The notes under the pieces are model-generated. The model made no database searches, was not told the DNA's origin, and was given only the letters and a program-made list of their open reading frames with translations. Positions 50,065-60,566 of a DNA stretch of 64,000 nt are shown here, piece after piece. The number at the start of each line of letters is the position of its first letter. Within the stretch, counting starts at the first letter, position 1. The position numbers were made by a program, and so were the translations under genes. The stretch is from Flavobacteriia bacterium (GTDB lineage Bacteria > Bacteroidota > Bacteroidia > Flavobacteriales_D > Crocinitomicaceae), in NCBI GenBank assembly GCA_026391005.1, contig JAPLEV010000050.1:1-64000 (forward strand), given 5' to 3'.

Positions 50065-52194
50065 TTAATTATGACTTGATAATAAGAGGGATAATATTTC
50101 TTGTGCAGCTTCAGCTAAAACGGTTCCAGGACCATATATCCCAAATACTCCTTGTTCTTTTAGAAACGAATAATCCTGTTTAGGAATAACGCCACCAACA
50201 ACCACTAAAATATCATTCCTCTTCATTTCTTTTAATGATTGAATTAAAGCGGGTACTAGGGTTTTATGTCCTGCTGCCAAAGACGAAACGCCAACAATAT
50301 GCACATCATTTTCTATGGCTTGTTTTGCTACTTCATCGGGTGTTTGAAACAAGGGCCCCATGTCAACATCAAAGCCGATATCAGCAAATGCAGTAGCTAT
50401 TATTTTTGCCCCTCGATCATGCCCATCTTGTCCCATTTTCGCAATTAAAATCCTTGGCCTTCTACCTTCCAATACGGCAAATTCATTGCATAATTCCTTT
50501 GCTTTTACAAATTTTTCATTTTTCATAACTTGTTTTTCATAAACGCCGCTAATCGTATTTATTTTAGCATGGTATCTACCAAATACGCTTTCAAGTGCAT
50601 CTGATATTTCACCAAGAGTACACCTAGCCAAAGCACATTTTACAGCAATGTCCAACAAATTTTCGTTACCATTTTTTGCTGCAGCCGTTAAACTTGCAAG
50701 TAATTCAGTTACTTTTTTAGGGTCTCTCTTAGCTTTTATTTCTTTCAGCTTTTTAAGTTGCTGCTTAAGTACTTCAGTATTATCCACATCACGCAATTCG
50801 AGGGTGGATTCTTCGAAATTTGTAAATCGATTTACACCGATAATTACATCTAGGTCTGAGTCAATTCTAGCTTGTTTTTTTGCTGAAGATTCCTCAATTC
50901 TCATTTTTGGAATTCCCGTTTCTATTGCATTTGCCATTCCGCCTAAATCCTCTACCTCTTGAATTAAGACTTCTGCCTTTTGGATAAGCTCCTCCGTAAG
51001 ATATTCAATGTATAAACTACCACCAGTTGGGTCTATAAATTGTGTAATGCCAATTTCATGCTGTAAAAACAATTGGGTGTTTCGCGCAATACGAGCAGAG
51101 AAATCAGTGGGTAATGCAATTGCTTCATCCAGGGCATTCGTATGTAAAGATTGGGTTCCACCAAGAACTGCCGCTAAAGCTTCAATGCAGGTGCGCGTTA
51201 TGTTGTTAAAAGGATCTTGTTCTGTCAAGGACCATCCAGATGTTTGGCAGTGTGCACGTAAAATTAGGGATTTGCTATTCGAGGGCTCAAATGATTCAAT
51301 TAATTTTGCCCAAAGTTTACGTCCTGCTCTGAGTTTTGCAATTTCGACCTGAAAATTCATGCCAATCGCCCAGAAAAAACTGAGTCTTGGAGCGAATTCG
51401 TCAATAGTTAGACCTGTTTTTAATCCGGTCCTAACGTATTCTAAACCATCGGCTAAAGTATATGCGAGTTCAATCGCTGCGGTAGCCCCTGCCTCATGCA
51501 TGTGGTAACCAGAAATCGAAATTGAATTGAACTTCGGCATATTTTTGGACGAATAAGCGAAAATATCTGCAATTATTTTCATTGATGGCTTGGGCGGATA
51601 GATATAGGTATTGCGAACCATGAATTCTTTTAGTATGTCATTTTGTATGGTACCTGCAAGATTTTTTAGATCGGCTCCTTGTTCTATTGCTGCGCCAATA
51701 TAGAAGGATAAAATAGGTAGAACAGCACCATTCATAGTCATTGAAACTGACATTTCTTCAAGAGGGATATCCTTGAAAAGAATTTTCATGTCTTCGATTG
51801 TATCAATTGCAACTCCGGCTTTCCCAACATCCCCAATTACGCGTGGATGATCAGAATCATAACCACGGTGAGTAGCTAGATCGAATGCAACAGATAATCC
51901 TTTTTGGCCTCCCTTGAGATTTTTCTTATAAAAGGCATTCGAATCTTCTGCTGTTGAAAATCCTGCATATTGTCTGATTGTCCAAGGTTTTGATAAAAAC
52001 ATAGAGGCGTACGGTCCTCTCGTAAATGGATATTGACCGGATAAATTATCATTAGATGGGTGCTTTTCTTGCAGATGTTCAAATAGATTTGGCACCAAAA
52101 TTCCATCTGTTATCTCAACGGTTAATTGTTCAACAGTGGCCGAGTTAATCTCGCTACCTCTCCAGTTTATATTTTCAAAATCAAGCCTTTTCAT
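50065..52194 (-). CDS. mutB: methylmalonyl-CoA mutase, large (catalytic) subunit (709 aa)
   Basis: Adenosylcobalamin-dependent mutase that converts (R)-methylmalonyl-CoA to succinyl-CoA in propionate and branched-chain degradation. The substrate barrel covers about 1-560 ([22 protein letters not shown] and [21 protein letters not shown] are characteristic), and the C-terminal B12 domain has [12 protein letters not shown], with the cobalt-binding His592 in DxHxxG, followed by [15 protein letters not shown] and GGVIP. Complete, normal length. Start overlaps the small subunit gene by 14 bases. It may process products of the branched-chain pathway together with the E1 and HMG-CoA lyase elsewhere in the window. 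Confidence 0.95.
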   Translation of the reverse strand: MKRLDFENINWRGSEINSATVEQLTVEITDGILVPNLFEHLQEKHPSNDNLSGQYPFTRGPYASMFLSKPWTIRQYAGFSTAEDSNAFYKKNLKGGQKGLSVAFDLATHRGYDSDHPRVIGDVGKAGVAIDTIEDMKILFKDIPLEEMSVSMTMNGAVLPILSFYIGAAIEQGADLKNLAGTIQNDILKEFMVRNTYIYPPKPSMKIIADIFAYSSKNMPKFNSISISGYHMHEAGATAAIELAYTLADGLEYVRTGLKTGLTIDEFAPRLSFFWAIGMNFQVEIAKLRAGRKLWAKLIESFEPSNSKSLILRAHCQTSGWSLTEQDPFNNITRTCIEALAAVLGGTQSLHTNALDEAIALPTDFSARIARNTQLFLQHEIGITQFIDPTGGSLYIEYLTEELIQKAEVLIQEVEDLGGMANAIETGIPKMRIEESSAKKQARIDSDLDVIIGVNRFTNFEESTLELRDVDNTEVLKQQLKKLKEIKAKRDPKKVTELLASLTAAAKNGNENLLDIAVKCALARCTLGEISDALESVFGRYHAKINTISGVYEKQVMKNEKFVKAKELCNEFAVLEGRRPRILIAKMGQDGHDRGAKIIATAFADIGFDVDMGPLFQTPDEVAKQAIENDVHIVGVSSLAAGHKTLVPALIQSLKEMKRNDILVVVGGVIPKQDYSFLKEQGVFGIYGPGTVLAEAAQEILSLLLSSHN

Positions 52195-53467
52195 TGTCTA
52201 GTATTTTTTCATATCGAAAAGTTTCCATACCAAGGAATAAGGTCTCTTTTTCCCAATTGTTATCCTCGGTATTTGCACTTTGAAACGCATTCATGCCAAT
52301 TAATTTACATTTCTTTACTTTGAATTCGTTTATTCTTATTTCTACGGTTTTAAGGATCATTCTGTTAATAAGTATCGTTTTTTCAGGTGACTGGAGTTGT
52401 TGTTTACTTTCCAATTGTTTGAAAATACTCCAAGCGCCATTTCCGATTTTATCGCTTAAGTTTTCGATATAGAATGAACCACGGTAGGCATCTTTCACTA
52501 GTTTAAGGTAACTTTCTTCTTTTAGTATCGAGGATATATTAAGTGCCATTCTTCGTGATAAACTGCTCGATCCTTTCTTACTTTTTTTGTCGTATGGATG
52601 TATTAAAAGGTAATCAATTCCGCCAATTACTGCAGAAAGTGCTTCAGTGGTTTGTCGTAGTTGATTCGTATTAGGGTCTTTTAATGATTTATTTGTCCAG
52701 CCAATTTCGCTAATAATTTCAAACGAATTAATAGGAAAATCATAAGAAGTTAAAAGTGTTTTTACGAGTTCTTTTAGTGCTCTGAATTTCGCAATTTCTA
52801 TCATGAAATTATTTCCAACACCTATGTTTAATTGGAATTTGGCATTTGTTTTCCCTTCTAGTAATAGCAATATTTCATGAAGTTGGTCGATCACGTAAGC
52901 AAGTTCTTGCTCTGAATTGGCGCCGCATTGCTGTAAAGCAAAACCATCTATTTTGATTTTTACGGGTATTTTTGAGTTAGTAATGATTTTTAAGGTATCG
53001 GCTGTGTTATTAATACTTGCAAAATCAACTACAATGAAAAAATTTGGCTCGTCTGTATACCAATCATTCAAGGAATATGATGCAACTAAACTGGTAATTT
53101 GAATGTGTGTCGTGATATACTTGAACTCAATTCCCTTAAATAGTTCACTCCAGTTTTGACTCGCTTTCTGTGGCATTATAAATAGGCTGTCTGAACCGTT
53201 CATTAATTCTTGCAAGATAATTGTATTGCTTTCTTTTTCCTCTTGCACATCAACTGCAGTACTTATGTTCCAATCATTGTTACTTGTATTGGATGCGGCA
53301 GATATTGGCGTATTTAAGTAACTCAAGCCATCTTCAATTGAAATAATTATGTTTTCAATTTTGTCTTCAAAATGTTCAGCAAGGCCCTGCTTTTTCAGTT
53401 CATCAAGAACCTTAGCTTTCCAAACAGATTGGTCATTAGTTAAAGGGTGTGAGTCAGTGGCAGACAT
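52181..53467 (-). CDS. mutA: methylmalonyl-CoA mutase, small (non-catalytic) subunit (428 aa)
   Basis: Partner subunit homologous to the barrel of the large subunit, without substrate residues and without the B12 domain: the protein stops at 428 residues and lacks DxHxxG. Recognisable regions are [13 protein letters not shown], the [22 protein letters not shown] segment, and [16 protein letters not shown] (about 260-290). The sequence is divergent, with many substitutions compared with typical MutA, consistent with a structural role. It is first in a two-gene operon, overlapping mutB by 14 bases, behind a TATATTTG -7 element. Confidence 0.9.
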   Translation of the reverse strand: MSATDSHPLTNDQSVWKAKVLDELKKQGLAEHFEDKIENIIISIEDGLSYLNTPISAASNTSNNDWNISTAVDVQEEKESNTIILQELMNGSDSLFIMPQKASQNWSELFKGIEFKYITTHIQITSLVASYSLNDWYTDEPNFFIVVDFASINNTADTLKIITNSKIPVKIKIDGFALQQCGANSEQELAYVIDQLHEILLLLEGKTNAKFQLNIGVGNNFMIEIAKFRALKELVKTLLTSYDFPINSFEIISEIGWTNKSLKDPNTNQLRQTTEALSAVIGGIDYLLIHPYDKKSKKGSSSLSRRMALNISSILKEESYLKLVKDAYRGSFYIENLSDKIGNGAWSIFKQLESKQQLQSPEKTILINRMILKTVEIRINEFKVKKCKLIGMNAFQSANTEDNNWEKETLFLGMETFRYEKILDNEKA

Positions 53468-53484
53468 GATTTTATTTTATTTTT

Positions 53485-53492
53485 CAAATATA
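53485..53492 (-). promoter_or_regulatory. predicted -7 element of the mutAB operon
   Basis: Minus-strand TATATTTG matches TAnnTTTG and ends 18 bases before the ATG at 53467. A TTCG 22 bases further upstream might be the -33 element. Confidence 0.55.
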
Positions 53493-53661
53493 CGATAGTT
53501 GCTTTAATCTTGGGCGAACCTTATCTAATTAAGAAGCGTAAGCATAATTTTAGTTGTCATTTTCAAATAAACGTCATTATTTATGTGTTATCTAATTATT
53601 ATTTGACTTTTTGATAATTAAAAAATGTAATTTTATTTTTAATTATATATTGAAATTTTTC

Positions 53662-54507
53662 ATGTCACCAATTTTATCATCATTCTTAGCTGTTCTTAAG
53701 AACAAGTCCTTTTTAATAATTTTCTTTTTTGTTCAAGGTATTCATGCACAAGGATGGTTGCCCATGGGAAGTCGTTCGAATGCTTTAGGAAATGCAAGTG
53801 TAGCGATTGAGGATGTTTGGGCATATCATCATAATCCCGCTAATTTAGCTTCCATTTCTAAATTTTCTATTGGGCTATCCTATGAAAATAGATTTTTGCT
53901 TAAAGAACTTCAATCGCAAGGATTAGTCGTTGTCTCGCCATTAAAAAGAGGTGTATTATCTTTTGGTGTTCAAACTTTTGGCTTTAAAAATTTTCGAACC
54001 AACAGACTTGGTCTAGGTTATTGCATGAAATTATCTGAATTTTTATCAGGAGGTGTGCAGCTAAACTATCATCAAATCAGATTAACTGAACCATATGGCC
54101 GCAAAAATTCCATTACAGCTGAAGTTGGATTAAAGGCAAGGATTACGGAAAATTGGAAAGTCGCTTTTAGTGTATTAAATATTGGCCGCGCAATGTTATC
54201 CGAATATGGTGAGGATAGATTAACCACCGTAATGCGAATAGGCACCCAGTTTAATTTTTCCGATAAGGTTTTTGTTGTTGCCGAAGTTGAAAAAAATATC
54301 GAATACCCATTAAGAATAAAGTCGGGTATTGAGTATAACCCAATGAAAAAACTATTTTTAAGGGGAGGTATAGCTACTCAGCCCATTGAGTTGACAGCTG
54401 GTTTGGGTTATCGCTTTAAGGAACAATTTCAAATTGACATGGGAAGTGCTTATCATCAAGTCTTAGGTTGGTCGCCTAATTTTTCATTTATTTATCAGGT
54501 GAAATAA
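53662..54507 (+). CDS. outer membrane protein resembling PorV/PorQ-type barrels (281 aa)
   Basis: Exported beta-barrel protein. After a signal peptide (ending GIHAQ) the protein opens GWLPMGSRSNALGNASVAIEDVWAYHHNPANLA, a start shared by T9SS-linked PorV/PorQ proteins and other FadL-like Bacteroidota outer membrane proteins. The rest alternates aromatic and polar residues in strands and ends in a hydrophobic strand (SFIYQVK). I use ATG at 53662, not the TTG at 53611: only the shorter form gives a normal signal peptide. It is followed by two bases and then the HhH-barrel gene, which suggests a joint function. T9SS involvement is likely but not certain. Confidence 0.75.
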   Translation: MSPILSSFLAVLKNKSFLIIFFFVQGIHAQGWLPMGSRSNALGNASVAIEDVWAYHHNPANLASISKFSIGLSYENRFLLKELQSQGLVVVSPLKRGVLSFGVQTFGFKNFRTNRLGLGYCMKLSEFLSGGVQLNYHQIRLTEPYGRKNSITAEVGLKARITENWKVAFSVLNIGRAMLSEYGEDRLTTVMRIGTQFNFSDKVFVVAEVEKNIEYPLRIKSGIEYNPMKKLFLRGGIATQPIELTAGLGYRFKEQFQIDMGSAYHQVLGWSPNFSFIYQVK

Positions 54508-54509
54508 TT

Positions 54510-56600
54510 ATGCATAAGAGGTTACTTGGCTTATTCTTTATTTTTCTTTCTTTTTTTTCTGTCTTTGGTCAGGTTAAAAGCGAGGTGATACAGCAGAGAA
54601 TAGAATTTATTTCAGAACAGTTGCAATCTGAGTCCATTGATTTGACTAACTACATTGAACAGTTCAATTATTTTTTTGATCATCCAATCAATCTAAATGA
54701 AACCAATGGAGAAGATTTGGAAGAATTGGGTCTCTTGACCAGTATTCAGATTAATGATTTACTTCTGCATCGTAAGCTATTCGGTAAATTTATATCGGTT
54801 TATGAGCTACAAAGTTTGACTTATTGGGATTTATCGACAATTCAATTAATATTGCCTTTTATACGAATTGAAGATAAATTAGATAATCTTCATATTTCGT
54901 TTAAAGAAGCACTTAAAGGCGGTAAATACGAGACCTTCCTGCGCTACCAGCCAATGGTTGAGCAAAAAGGTGGTTATGTCAACGTTTCAGACTCTGTCTT
55001 GGCAAATTCTAATAATTATTATAAGGGAAATGGTGATCGATACTACACTAGATTTCGATATACGTATAAAACTAATATCAGTGTTGGTGTAACAGCCGAA
55101 AAAGATGCTGGGGAACAATTTTTCAAGGGTACTCAGAAGAATGGTTTTGATTTTTATTCAGCACATGCTTTTTTTAAAGGAGGCAAATACCTTCGCTCTG
55201 CGGTTATAGGTGATTATCAGATTCAGATTGGACAAGGTTTGAATCTTTGGTCGAGTTATGCCTTTGGCAAAACGTCAGATTTTGCAACAATGAAAAGGAC
55301 AGCTATCCCTATTCGCCCTTACACATCTGTAGATGAAGCACGTTTTATGCGCGGTATTGCCGTTGATTGTGGATATAGAAATTTTTCTTTGCTAGCTTTC
55401 GCATCTTCAAAACGAGTTGATGCATCTTCCATCCCAGATTCAACTTTTGATGATTTAGAGTTCATTTCAACGATTGATTTATCTGGTTTACATCGTACAA
55501 ATAGGGAAATCGATAAAATGAATGCACTTCGCGAAAATATCGCTGGGCTAAATTTTAAATATTCAAAAGCCGGTTTAAGAATTGGACTTGCTGGCGTTTA
55601 TCAAGGATATGATAAACCTTTTAACAAATCCGTTCAGCTATACAATCAATTCGATTTTCGGGGTCAGCATAATTTTTCATATAGCGCTGATTATTCCTAT
55701 AATATTAAAAATATTAATGTTTTTGGCGAAGTATCAAAAGTTTGGAATACGGATGTTAATCAATTTAAATCTGGTTGGGCAATGGTTCATGGTGCGATGA
55801 TAGCCCTTGATCCAAAAGCAAGTATTGGTTTATTATATAGAGATTATCAAAAAGATTACCAAACATTCTATAATGCAGGATTCTCAGAGGGAAGTAATAC
55901 CCAAAATGAACAAGGGCTTTATGCAGGTATTAAGCTTAAACCAGCTACCGCTTGGTCTTTGGTTGGGTATGTCGATATATTTAAGTTTCCTTGGATGAAA
56001 TATGGCGTAGATGCCTCTTCAAAAGGTCACGAGTTTCTTGTCCAATCTAGCTATAAACCGAATAAAATTTTTGAGATATACGTCAGATATAGGCAGCAAT
56101 TACGCGAGAAAAATAGTCGGTCTTATGATGGTAATGTTACACCTTTGGAAGATGTTTTACAGCGAAATTATCGATTTAACCTTTCCTATGTCATTAACGA
56201 ATCTTTTACTTTTAAATCTAGGATCGAATTAGTAAGCTTACACCGAAACAGTTCTGGAAAGAAAACAGGAATGTTAATAGCGCAAGATCTATTGTATAAA
56301 CCGAAGAGTTTTCCCTTCGATTTTTCATTGCGTTATGCCTTGTTCGATACGGAAGATTACGATACTCGTTTATATGCATTTGAAAATAATGCATTGTACG
56401 CTTTTGCCGTTCCAGCATATTATTATCAGGGAAGTAGGGCTTACCTATTAATTCGTTACTCATTTTTGCGCCATTGTGATTTATGGGTAAGATATGGTGT
56501 GTTTTTATATAACAATCGTACATCAATTAGCTCCGGTTCGGAGGGTATTTTAGGTAGTCGGAAGACAGATCTTATCGTGCAATTACGGATTACCTTGTAG
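54510..56600 (+). CDS. helix-hairpin-helix domain plus outer membrane barrel protein (696 aa)
   Basis: Exported protein. Signal peptide to about residue 21 (ending SVFGQ); then a helical section with a helix-hairpin-helix (ComEA-like) motif at about 59-121: INLNETNGEDLEELGLL, LHRKLFGKF, ISVYELQSL and LSTIQLILP. From about 140 to the end the sequence is a series of amphipathic strands with aromatic girdles (RYYTRFRYTYKTN; GGKYLRSAVIGDYQIQIGQGLNLWS), ending in a final strand TDLIVQLRITL typical of outer-membrane barrels. HhH domains bind DNA, so uptake or surface DNA contact is possible (inference). It directly follows the PorV-like gene (two bases). Confidence 0.85.
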   Translation: MHKRLLGLFFIFLSFFSVFGQVKSEVIQQRIEFISEQLQSESIDLTNYIEQFNYFFDHPINLNETNGEDLEELGLLTSIQINDLLLHRKLFGKFISVYELQSLTYWDLSTIQLILPFIRIEDKLDNLHISFKEALKGGKYETFLRYQPMVEQKGGYVNVSDSVLANSNNYYKGNGDRYYTRFRYTYKTNISVGVTAEKDAGEQFFKGTQKNGFDFYSAHAFFKGGKYLRSAVIGDYQIQIGQGLNLWSSYAFGKTSDFATMKRTAIPIRPYTSVDEARFMRGIAVDCGYRNFSLLAFASSKRVDASSIPDSTFDDLEFISTIDLSGLHRTNREIDKMNALRENIAGLNFKYSKAGLRIGLAGVYQGYDKPFNKSVQLYNQFDFRGQHNFSYSADYSYNIKNINVFGEVSKVWNTDVNQFKSGWAMVHGAMIALDPKASIGLLYRDYQKDYQTFYNAGFSEGSNTQNEQGLYAGIKLKPATAWSLVGYVDIFKFPWMKYGVDASSKGHEFLVQSSYKPNKIFEIYVRYRQQLREKNSRSYDGNVTPLEDVLQRNYRFNLSYVINESFTFKSRIELVSLHRNSSGKKTGMLIAQDLLYKPKSFPFDFSLRYALFDTEDYDTRLYAFENNALYAFAVPAYYYQGSRAYLLIRYSFLRHCDLWVRYGVFLYNNRTSISSGSEGILGSRKTDLIVQLRITL

Positions 56601-56801
56601 ATTTTTTTATTTTTTTACTTTTATAAGCAAAATAAAACAGTATTTAATACATTGTAAATCAAGCTATTAAATAAAATTCAACTATTTTTTTCTTAAAAAA
56701 GTATTTTTCTTTGTTACATTTTTGAACTAGTAGCGTTATCCGTTTTGTAAAGACTGCAAGCTTTACTTTCTCCAGGTTTAACAAATTAAAACTAAGTAAC
56801 T

Positions 56802-57374
56802 ATGGCTATGAACATGATGTATTTCCAAGACAGTTTACGTCTCGAAGAGGAACACCAGATTATTGAAAAAGCAAAGCTGAATCCTTCTCATTTTGCTCCC
56901 TTGTACAAAAAATATTATGAATCTATATTTAGGTACATCAATAAAAGAGTAGACGAAGAGGAGGTGGCTTATGACATTACATCTTGTGTTTTTGTTAAAG
57001 CATTAACTAATCTTTGCCGCTATGAATTTCGTGGAGTCCCTTTTTCTTCATGGTTATTCAGAATTGCTAAAAGTGAATTATACCAATCTTTTCGCGACAA
57101 AAAAGCGCAGCGAACGGTAAAGTTGGAGACGGTTCAGGTTGCTCAAATAATTGAGGATTTCATCGAAGATTACTCTGAAGAAAATAAAGCTAAATTGCTT
57201 AAATGTCTACCTATGTTAAAAGAAAATCAACTGCAATTAATTGAAATGCGATTTTTCGAGAAGCGATCATTTAAAGAAATTGGTGAAATTATAGGATTGA
57301 CAGAGAATAATGCTAAAGTGAAAACGTTTAGGGCCATAGTAAAATTAAAAGAATGTTTTAACAAATCTAAATAA
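56802..57374 (+). CDS. RNA polymerase sigma factor, ECF-like sigma-70 family (190 aa)
   Basis: Alternative sigma factor. Region 2 lies at about 30-105 (FAPLYKKYYESIFRYINKRV then AYDITSCVFVKALTNL and FSSWLFRIAKSELYQSFRDKK), with an intervening linker, and region 4 at about 135-185 (LKENQLQLIEMRFFEKRSFKEIGEIIGLTENNAKVKTFRAIVKLK, a helix-turn-helix recognition element). There is no region 1, as in extracytoplasmic function factors. The gene directly precedes a 60-residue membrane protein (six bases) which might be its anti-sigma or partner. The upstream 201 bases are AT-rich with no convincing promoter. It would control genes I cannot identify from sequence. Confidence 0.9.
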   Translation: MAMNMMYFQDSLRLEEEHQIIEKAKLNPSHFAPLYKKYYESIFRYINKRVDEEEVAYDITSCVFVKALTNLCRYEFRGVPFSSWLFRIAKSELYQSFRDKKAQRTVKLETVQVAQIIEDFIEDYSEENKAKLLKCLPMLKENQLQLIEMRFFEKRSFKEIGEIIGLTENNAKVKTFRAIVKLKECFNKSK

Positions 57375-57380
57375 ACGAAT

Positions 57381-57563
57381 ATGATAAAAATTTATATCGA
57401 CAAAAAAGAGGTAACATCAGCTGAAATCAATGCTCGACAAGATTTTAATAAAATTTTAAAATCGTTACCGGAAAAGAAAAGTTGGATTAATCCTTGGTTT
57501 TATGGTGCCGTTGGTTTATCCTCAGTAATTGGTGCTATTTCTTTGTATTTTTTGTTGATATAA
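57381..57563 (+). CDS. 60-residue single-span membrane protein downstream of sigma factor
   Basis: Small protein with a polar N-terminal half (IYIDKKEVTSAEINARQDFNKILKSLP, cut here in pieces) and one transmembrane helix near the end (about 42-59, PWFYGAVGLSSVIGAISLYFLL). Starts at ATG six bases after the sigma factor stop and ends about 100 bases before an outer membrane protein gene. The operon position suggests a cytoplasmic-tail partner, possibly a small anti-sigma-like or regulator protein; there is no known zinc motif (HxxxCxxC). A coding nature is supported by tight spacing and residue composition, not by recognised homology. Confidence 0.6.
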   Translation: MIKIYIDKKEVTSAEINARQDFNKILKSLPEKKSWINPWFYGAVGLSSVIGAISLYFLLI

Positions 57564-57609
57564 ATTTTTTAATGAAGAATTAACTTTTTCTAAAGCAAAT
57601 TTTATTTGT

Positions 57610-57644
57610 TTTGGAATTAATTTGGTTTTTTATTATTACATTTG
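57610..57644 (+). promoter_or_regulatory. promoter of the outer membrane protein gene at 57.7 kb
   Basis: TTTG at 57610-57613 and TACATTTG at 57637-57644 with a 23-base spacer fit the Bacteroidota consensus. The box ends 19 bases before the ATG at 57664. Confidence 0.6.
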
Positions 57645-57663
57645 AGGGTTAATTTAGATAAGT

Positions 57664-58614
57664 ATGAAGTTTTCCACCTTATTTCTATCCGTTTTTCTGG
57701 TTTCAACCTTGTTTTCTCAGCACGTTAATTTTAATTCTCAAAAGAATTGGTCTTTAAATAAAAAAGAACTTCTTCTTGGATTTGGTGCGACTCAATTCAA
57801 TGGCGATTTAGGCGGTGGCCCAACGGAGGGTATTGATTATAGCATGAAAGATATTGATTGGCCTTCAACAGGTTTCAAGGGTATGATTGGATACCGATAT
57901 CGTTTTCACCCGTCTTTTGCAACGACTACTACACTGAGTTACTTTACACTTAAAGGAGATGATAAGTTATCGGGTGAAGCTATACGTAGAGCTCGAAATT
58001 TAAATTTTAAATCAGGTGTTTTTGAACTTCAGCAACGAATTGAATGGATTGCTTTTTCTGTAGAGAAATTTTCTCCAACGTATACACTTCCCGGTAAATC
58101 CAAAGGAAAAAATAAAAATCAGCAATATTATTTATTTACTGGTCTAGGTGCTGCTTATTTTAATCCTAAAGCAGAATATAACGGAATAGTATATAACCTA
58201 CGCGAAATAAAAACGGAAGGTGTATCGTATTCCCCAATTACTTTGACTATTCCTATGGGAGTTGGTGTTCGTTTTGGACTTGGAACTTCTTGGAGATTTG
58301 GTATAGAGGCATCTTACGTTAAAACATTTTCTGATTATATAGATGATGTTTCCACTGTTTATGCTGATCCTTCATCATTTACTGCCGAACACGCTCTTGT
58401 GGCAAATCCATCAGATTACAGTGTAACACAGAGCACCCCAGGTAATCCTATTGTTTTTAATTGGTTTGGTGCTTCATACCAGCGCGGTGATAATAAACAA
58501 AAGGATGCCTATTATCATCTTAACTTCGTAATTACTCGAAATATTACTTACAAAGATTATGGCCGTCAGCGATCAAAGTCTATTTCAAAGTCTTCGGGTA
58601 AATATAAAGTTTAA
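57664..58614 (+). CDS. outer membrane beta-barrel protein, DUF6089/PorT-like (316 aa)
   Basis: Exported barrel protein. A signal peptide (ending STLFSQ) is followed by a barrel start ELLLGFGATQFNGDLGG and segments GYRYRFHPSFATTTTLSYFTLKGDD, RNLNFKSGVFELQQRIEW, and GVRFGLGTSWRFGIEASYVKTFSDY; the RNLNFKSGVFEL pattern is shared with DUF6089/PorG-type outer membrane proteins of the T9SS region. The protein ends with a strand (YYHLNFVITRNITYK) then a basic tail of Ser/Lys. It has its own promoter. Function is unknown; T9SS-linked barrel is possible by family resemblance. It precedes pyrD. Confidence 0.8.
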   Translation: MKFSTLFLSVFLVSTLFSQHVNFNSQKNWSLNKKELLLGFGATQFNGDLGGGPTEGIDYSMKDIDWPSTGFKGMIGYRYRFHPSFATTTTLSYFTLKGDDKLSGEAIRRARNLNFKSGVFELQQRIEWIAFSVEKFSPTYTLPGKSKGKNKNQQYYLFTGLGAAYFNPKAEYNGIVYNLREIKTEGVSYSPITLTIPMGVGVRFGLGTSWRFGIEASYVKTFSDYIDDVSTVYADPSSFTAEHALVANPSDYSVTQSTPGNPIVFNWFGASYQRGDNKQKDAYYHLNFVITRNITYKDYGRQRSKSISKSSGKYKV

Positions 58615-58645
58615 GGTTCTAATTTTATTTCTTCGTTAAAGTTAT

Positions 58646-59707
58646 ATGATTTTATATAACGTATTTAGATCCTTTGTTTTTTTACTCCCCGCTGAAAAAG
58701 CGCATTATTTTACGGTAGGCCTGTTAAAAATTACATTGAAGCTACCATTTTCTAAGTTAATTTTCAAGAAACTTTTTTGTGTTGAGTCCCCTCTTATCGA
58801 GCAAACCATTTTTGGATTAACTTTTCCAAATCCTATTGGATTAGCTGCTGGTTTTGATAAAAATGCAAATTGCTTTAATGAAATGGAATACTGCGGTTTT
58901 GGATTTGTCGAAATTGGAACTGTAACCCCGTTGGCGCAGCCAGGTAATGAGCAGCCACGTTTATTTCGATTGAAAAAAGATGAGGCGATTATTAATCGAA
59001 TGGGTTTCAACAATAACGGAATGCATGCTGCTGTAGAAAATTTGAAAATGAAATGGCCAAATTCAAAACTCATTATAGGAGGTAATATTGGTAAAAATAA
59101 AACGACCTTAAATGAAGATGCAACATCAGACTATATTGCTTCCTTCAAGGTGTTATTTGATTATGTTGATTATTTTGTAGTCAATGTATCTTCTCCAAAT
59201 ACTAAGGATTTGCGAGCTTTACAAGAAAAAGAACCATTGAAAAAATTATTAGTTGCCTTGCAGGAAGTCAATGCTACCTTTCCTGTACAAAAGCCACTAT
59301 TATTAAAAATAGCTCCGGATTTATCTAATGAGCAATTGGATGATATTGTTGAAATAATGCTCAGTATTAAGTTAGATGGTTTAGTAGCTACGAATACCAC
59401 AACAGATCGTTCTGACTTGAAGGCTAGCTCAGCAATGGTTGAAAATATTGGAGCGGGTGGTTTATCAGGAAAGCCATTGGAAAAAAGATCTACGGAGGTT
59501 ATTCGCTATATTCACGAAAAATCAAAAGGTGCTTTTCCTATTATCGGTGTTGGGGGAATTCATTCTGTGGAAGATGCATTGGAGAAATTAGCTGCTGGAG
59601 CAAGTTTACTGCAAATTTATACCGGATTTATTTACGAAGGCCCTTTCTTGAACAAGCGAATCAATAAAGCTATTTTAACCAAGAAACTGGATGAACAATT
59701 CAATTAA
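58646..59707 (+). CDS. pyrD: dihydroorotate dehydrogenase (quinone), class 2 (353 aa)
   Basis: Membrane-associated FMN enzyme that oxidises dihydroorotate to orotate with quinone in pyrimidine synthesis. The N-terminal amphipathic helices ([23 protein letters not shown]) attach it to the membrane and are diagnostic of class 2. Conserved sites: [56 protein letters not shown] (catalytic Ser in class 2) and [10 protein letters not shown] (FMN). The last 17 bases overlap the HMG-CoA lyase gene on the same strand. Confidence 0.95.
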   Translation: MILYNVFRSFVFLLPAEKAHYFTVGLLKITLKLPFSKLIFKKLFCVESPLIEQTIFGLTFPNPIGLAAGFDKNANCFNEMEYCGFGFVEIGTVTPLAQPGNEQPRLFRLKKDEAIINRMGFNNNGMHAAVENLKMKWPNSKLIIGGNIGKNKTTLNEDATSDYIASFKVLFDYVDYFVVNVSSPNTKDLRALQEKEPLKKLLVALQEVNATFPVQKPLLLKIAPDLSNEQLDDIVEIMLSIKLDGLVATNTTTDRSDLKASSAMVENIGAGGLSGKPLEKRSTEVIRYIHEKSKGAFPIIGVGGIHSVEDALEKLAAGASLLQIYTGFIYEGPFLNKRINKAILTKKLDEQFN

Positions 59708-60554
59708 AATTATTGAATGCCCTCGAGATGCTATGCAAGGGATAACAACTTTTATTCCGACCGCGGATAAAATCTCGTACATAAATAGCTTACTTAAATG
59801 TGGTTTTGACACCATTGATTTTGGAAGCTTTGTTTCTCCTAAGGCAATTCCTCAACTGCGAGATACTGCGCTTGTCTTAAAAGGCTTAGAATTGACCGAA
59901 AAGACAAAATTATTGGCTATTGTTGCCAACGAAAGAGGGGCCAAGGATGCCCTTGAGTTTGATGAGATTAATTGTTTAGGATTTCCATTTTCCATCTCTG
60001 AGCAATTTCAGCAACGCAATACCAATAGCTCAATATCAGATGCATTTGATTCGGTTTCTCGGATAAAAGAATTATGCTCTCAGAATGGAAAAGAGTTGGT
60101 TATTTATTTATCAATGGGTTTCGGCAATCCATATGGTGAAGAATGGAGTCCTAAGTTGGCACTTACTTGGGCGGAAAAACTTGTAAATAAGTTAGGAATA
60201 AATACTTTGGCACTTTCCGACACCATTGGTTGTGCAAGTGCTGATAATGTTCGTGGATTATTTGAGCTTTTCAGTAAAGAATTACCTTCCACAGAATTAG
60301 GTGCTCACTTCCATGTGAAACCTAATCAGTCTTATTCGTTGTTAGATGCTGCATTTGGAGCGGGCTGCAGAAGATTTGATGTTGCTTTTAAGGGAATGGG
60401 AGGTTGTCCAATGGCCAACGATGACTTAACAGGGAATTTAGGCACGGAAGAATTACTGCTTTGGATGGCACTAAATAAAATCGATACTATGCTTGATAAG
60501 AATGCATTCTCATTGGCTGAAACAGAAGCAAGGCGATTGTTTGAGATGAATTAA
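59691..60554 (+). CDS. hydroxymethylglutaryl-CoA lyase (287 aa)
   Basis: Aldolase-fold enzyme that cleaves HMG-CoA to acetoacetate and acetyl-CoA in leucine degradation. The start ECPRDAMQG carries the catalytic RDA (Arg12, Asp13), the metal-binding HFH is at 206-208, and the catalytic loop GMGGCPMA with Cys239 and NLGTEEL is in the usual place. MxxCPMA replaces the commoner GGCPFA form; a mild variation. The start overlaps pyrD by 17 bases, so the two are translated from one message. Together with the E1 and methylmalonyl-CoA mutase genes it suggests branched-chain amino-acid use. Confidence 0.92.
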   Translation: MNNSIKIIECPRDAMQGITTFIPTADKISYINSLLKCGFDTIDFGSFVSPKAIPQLRDTALVLKGLELTEKTKLLAIVANERGAKDALEFDEINCLGFPFSISEQFQQRNTNSSISDAFDSVSRIKELCSQNGKELVIYLSMGFGNPYGEEWSPKLALTWAEKLVNKLGINTLALSDTIGCASADNVRGLFELFSKELPSTELGAHFHVKPNQSYSLLDAAFGAGCRRFDVAFKGMGGCPMANDDLTGNLGTEELLLWMALNKIDTMLDKNAFSLAETEARRLFEMN

Positions 60555-60566
60555 TGCGATTATTTT

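Noticed and set aside
50648..51352. Plus-strand frames inside mutB (104 and 114 residues)
   Set aside because: Both are antisense shadows of the mutase catalytic barrel without signals of their own.
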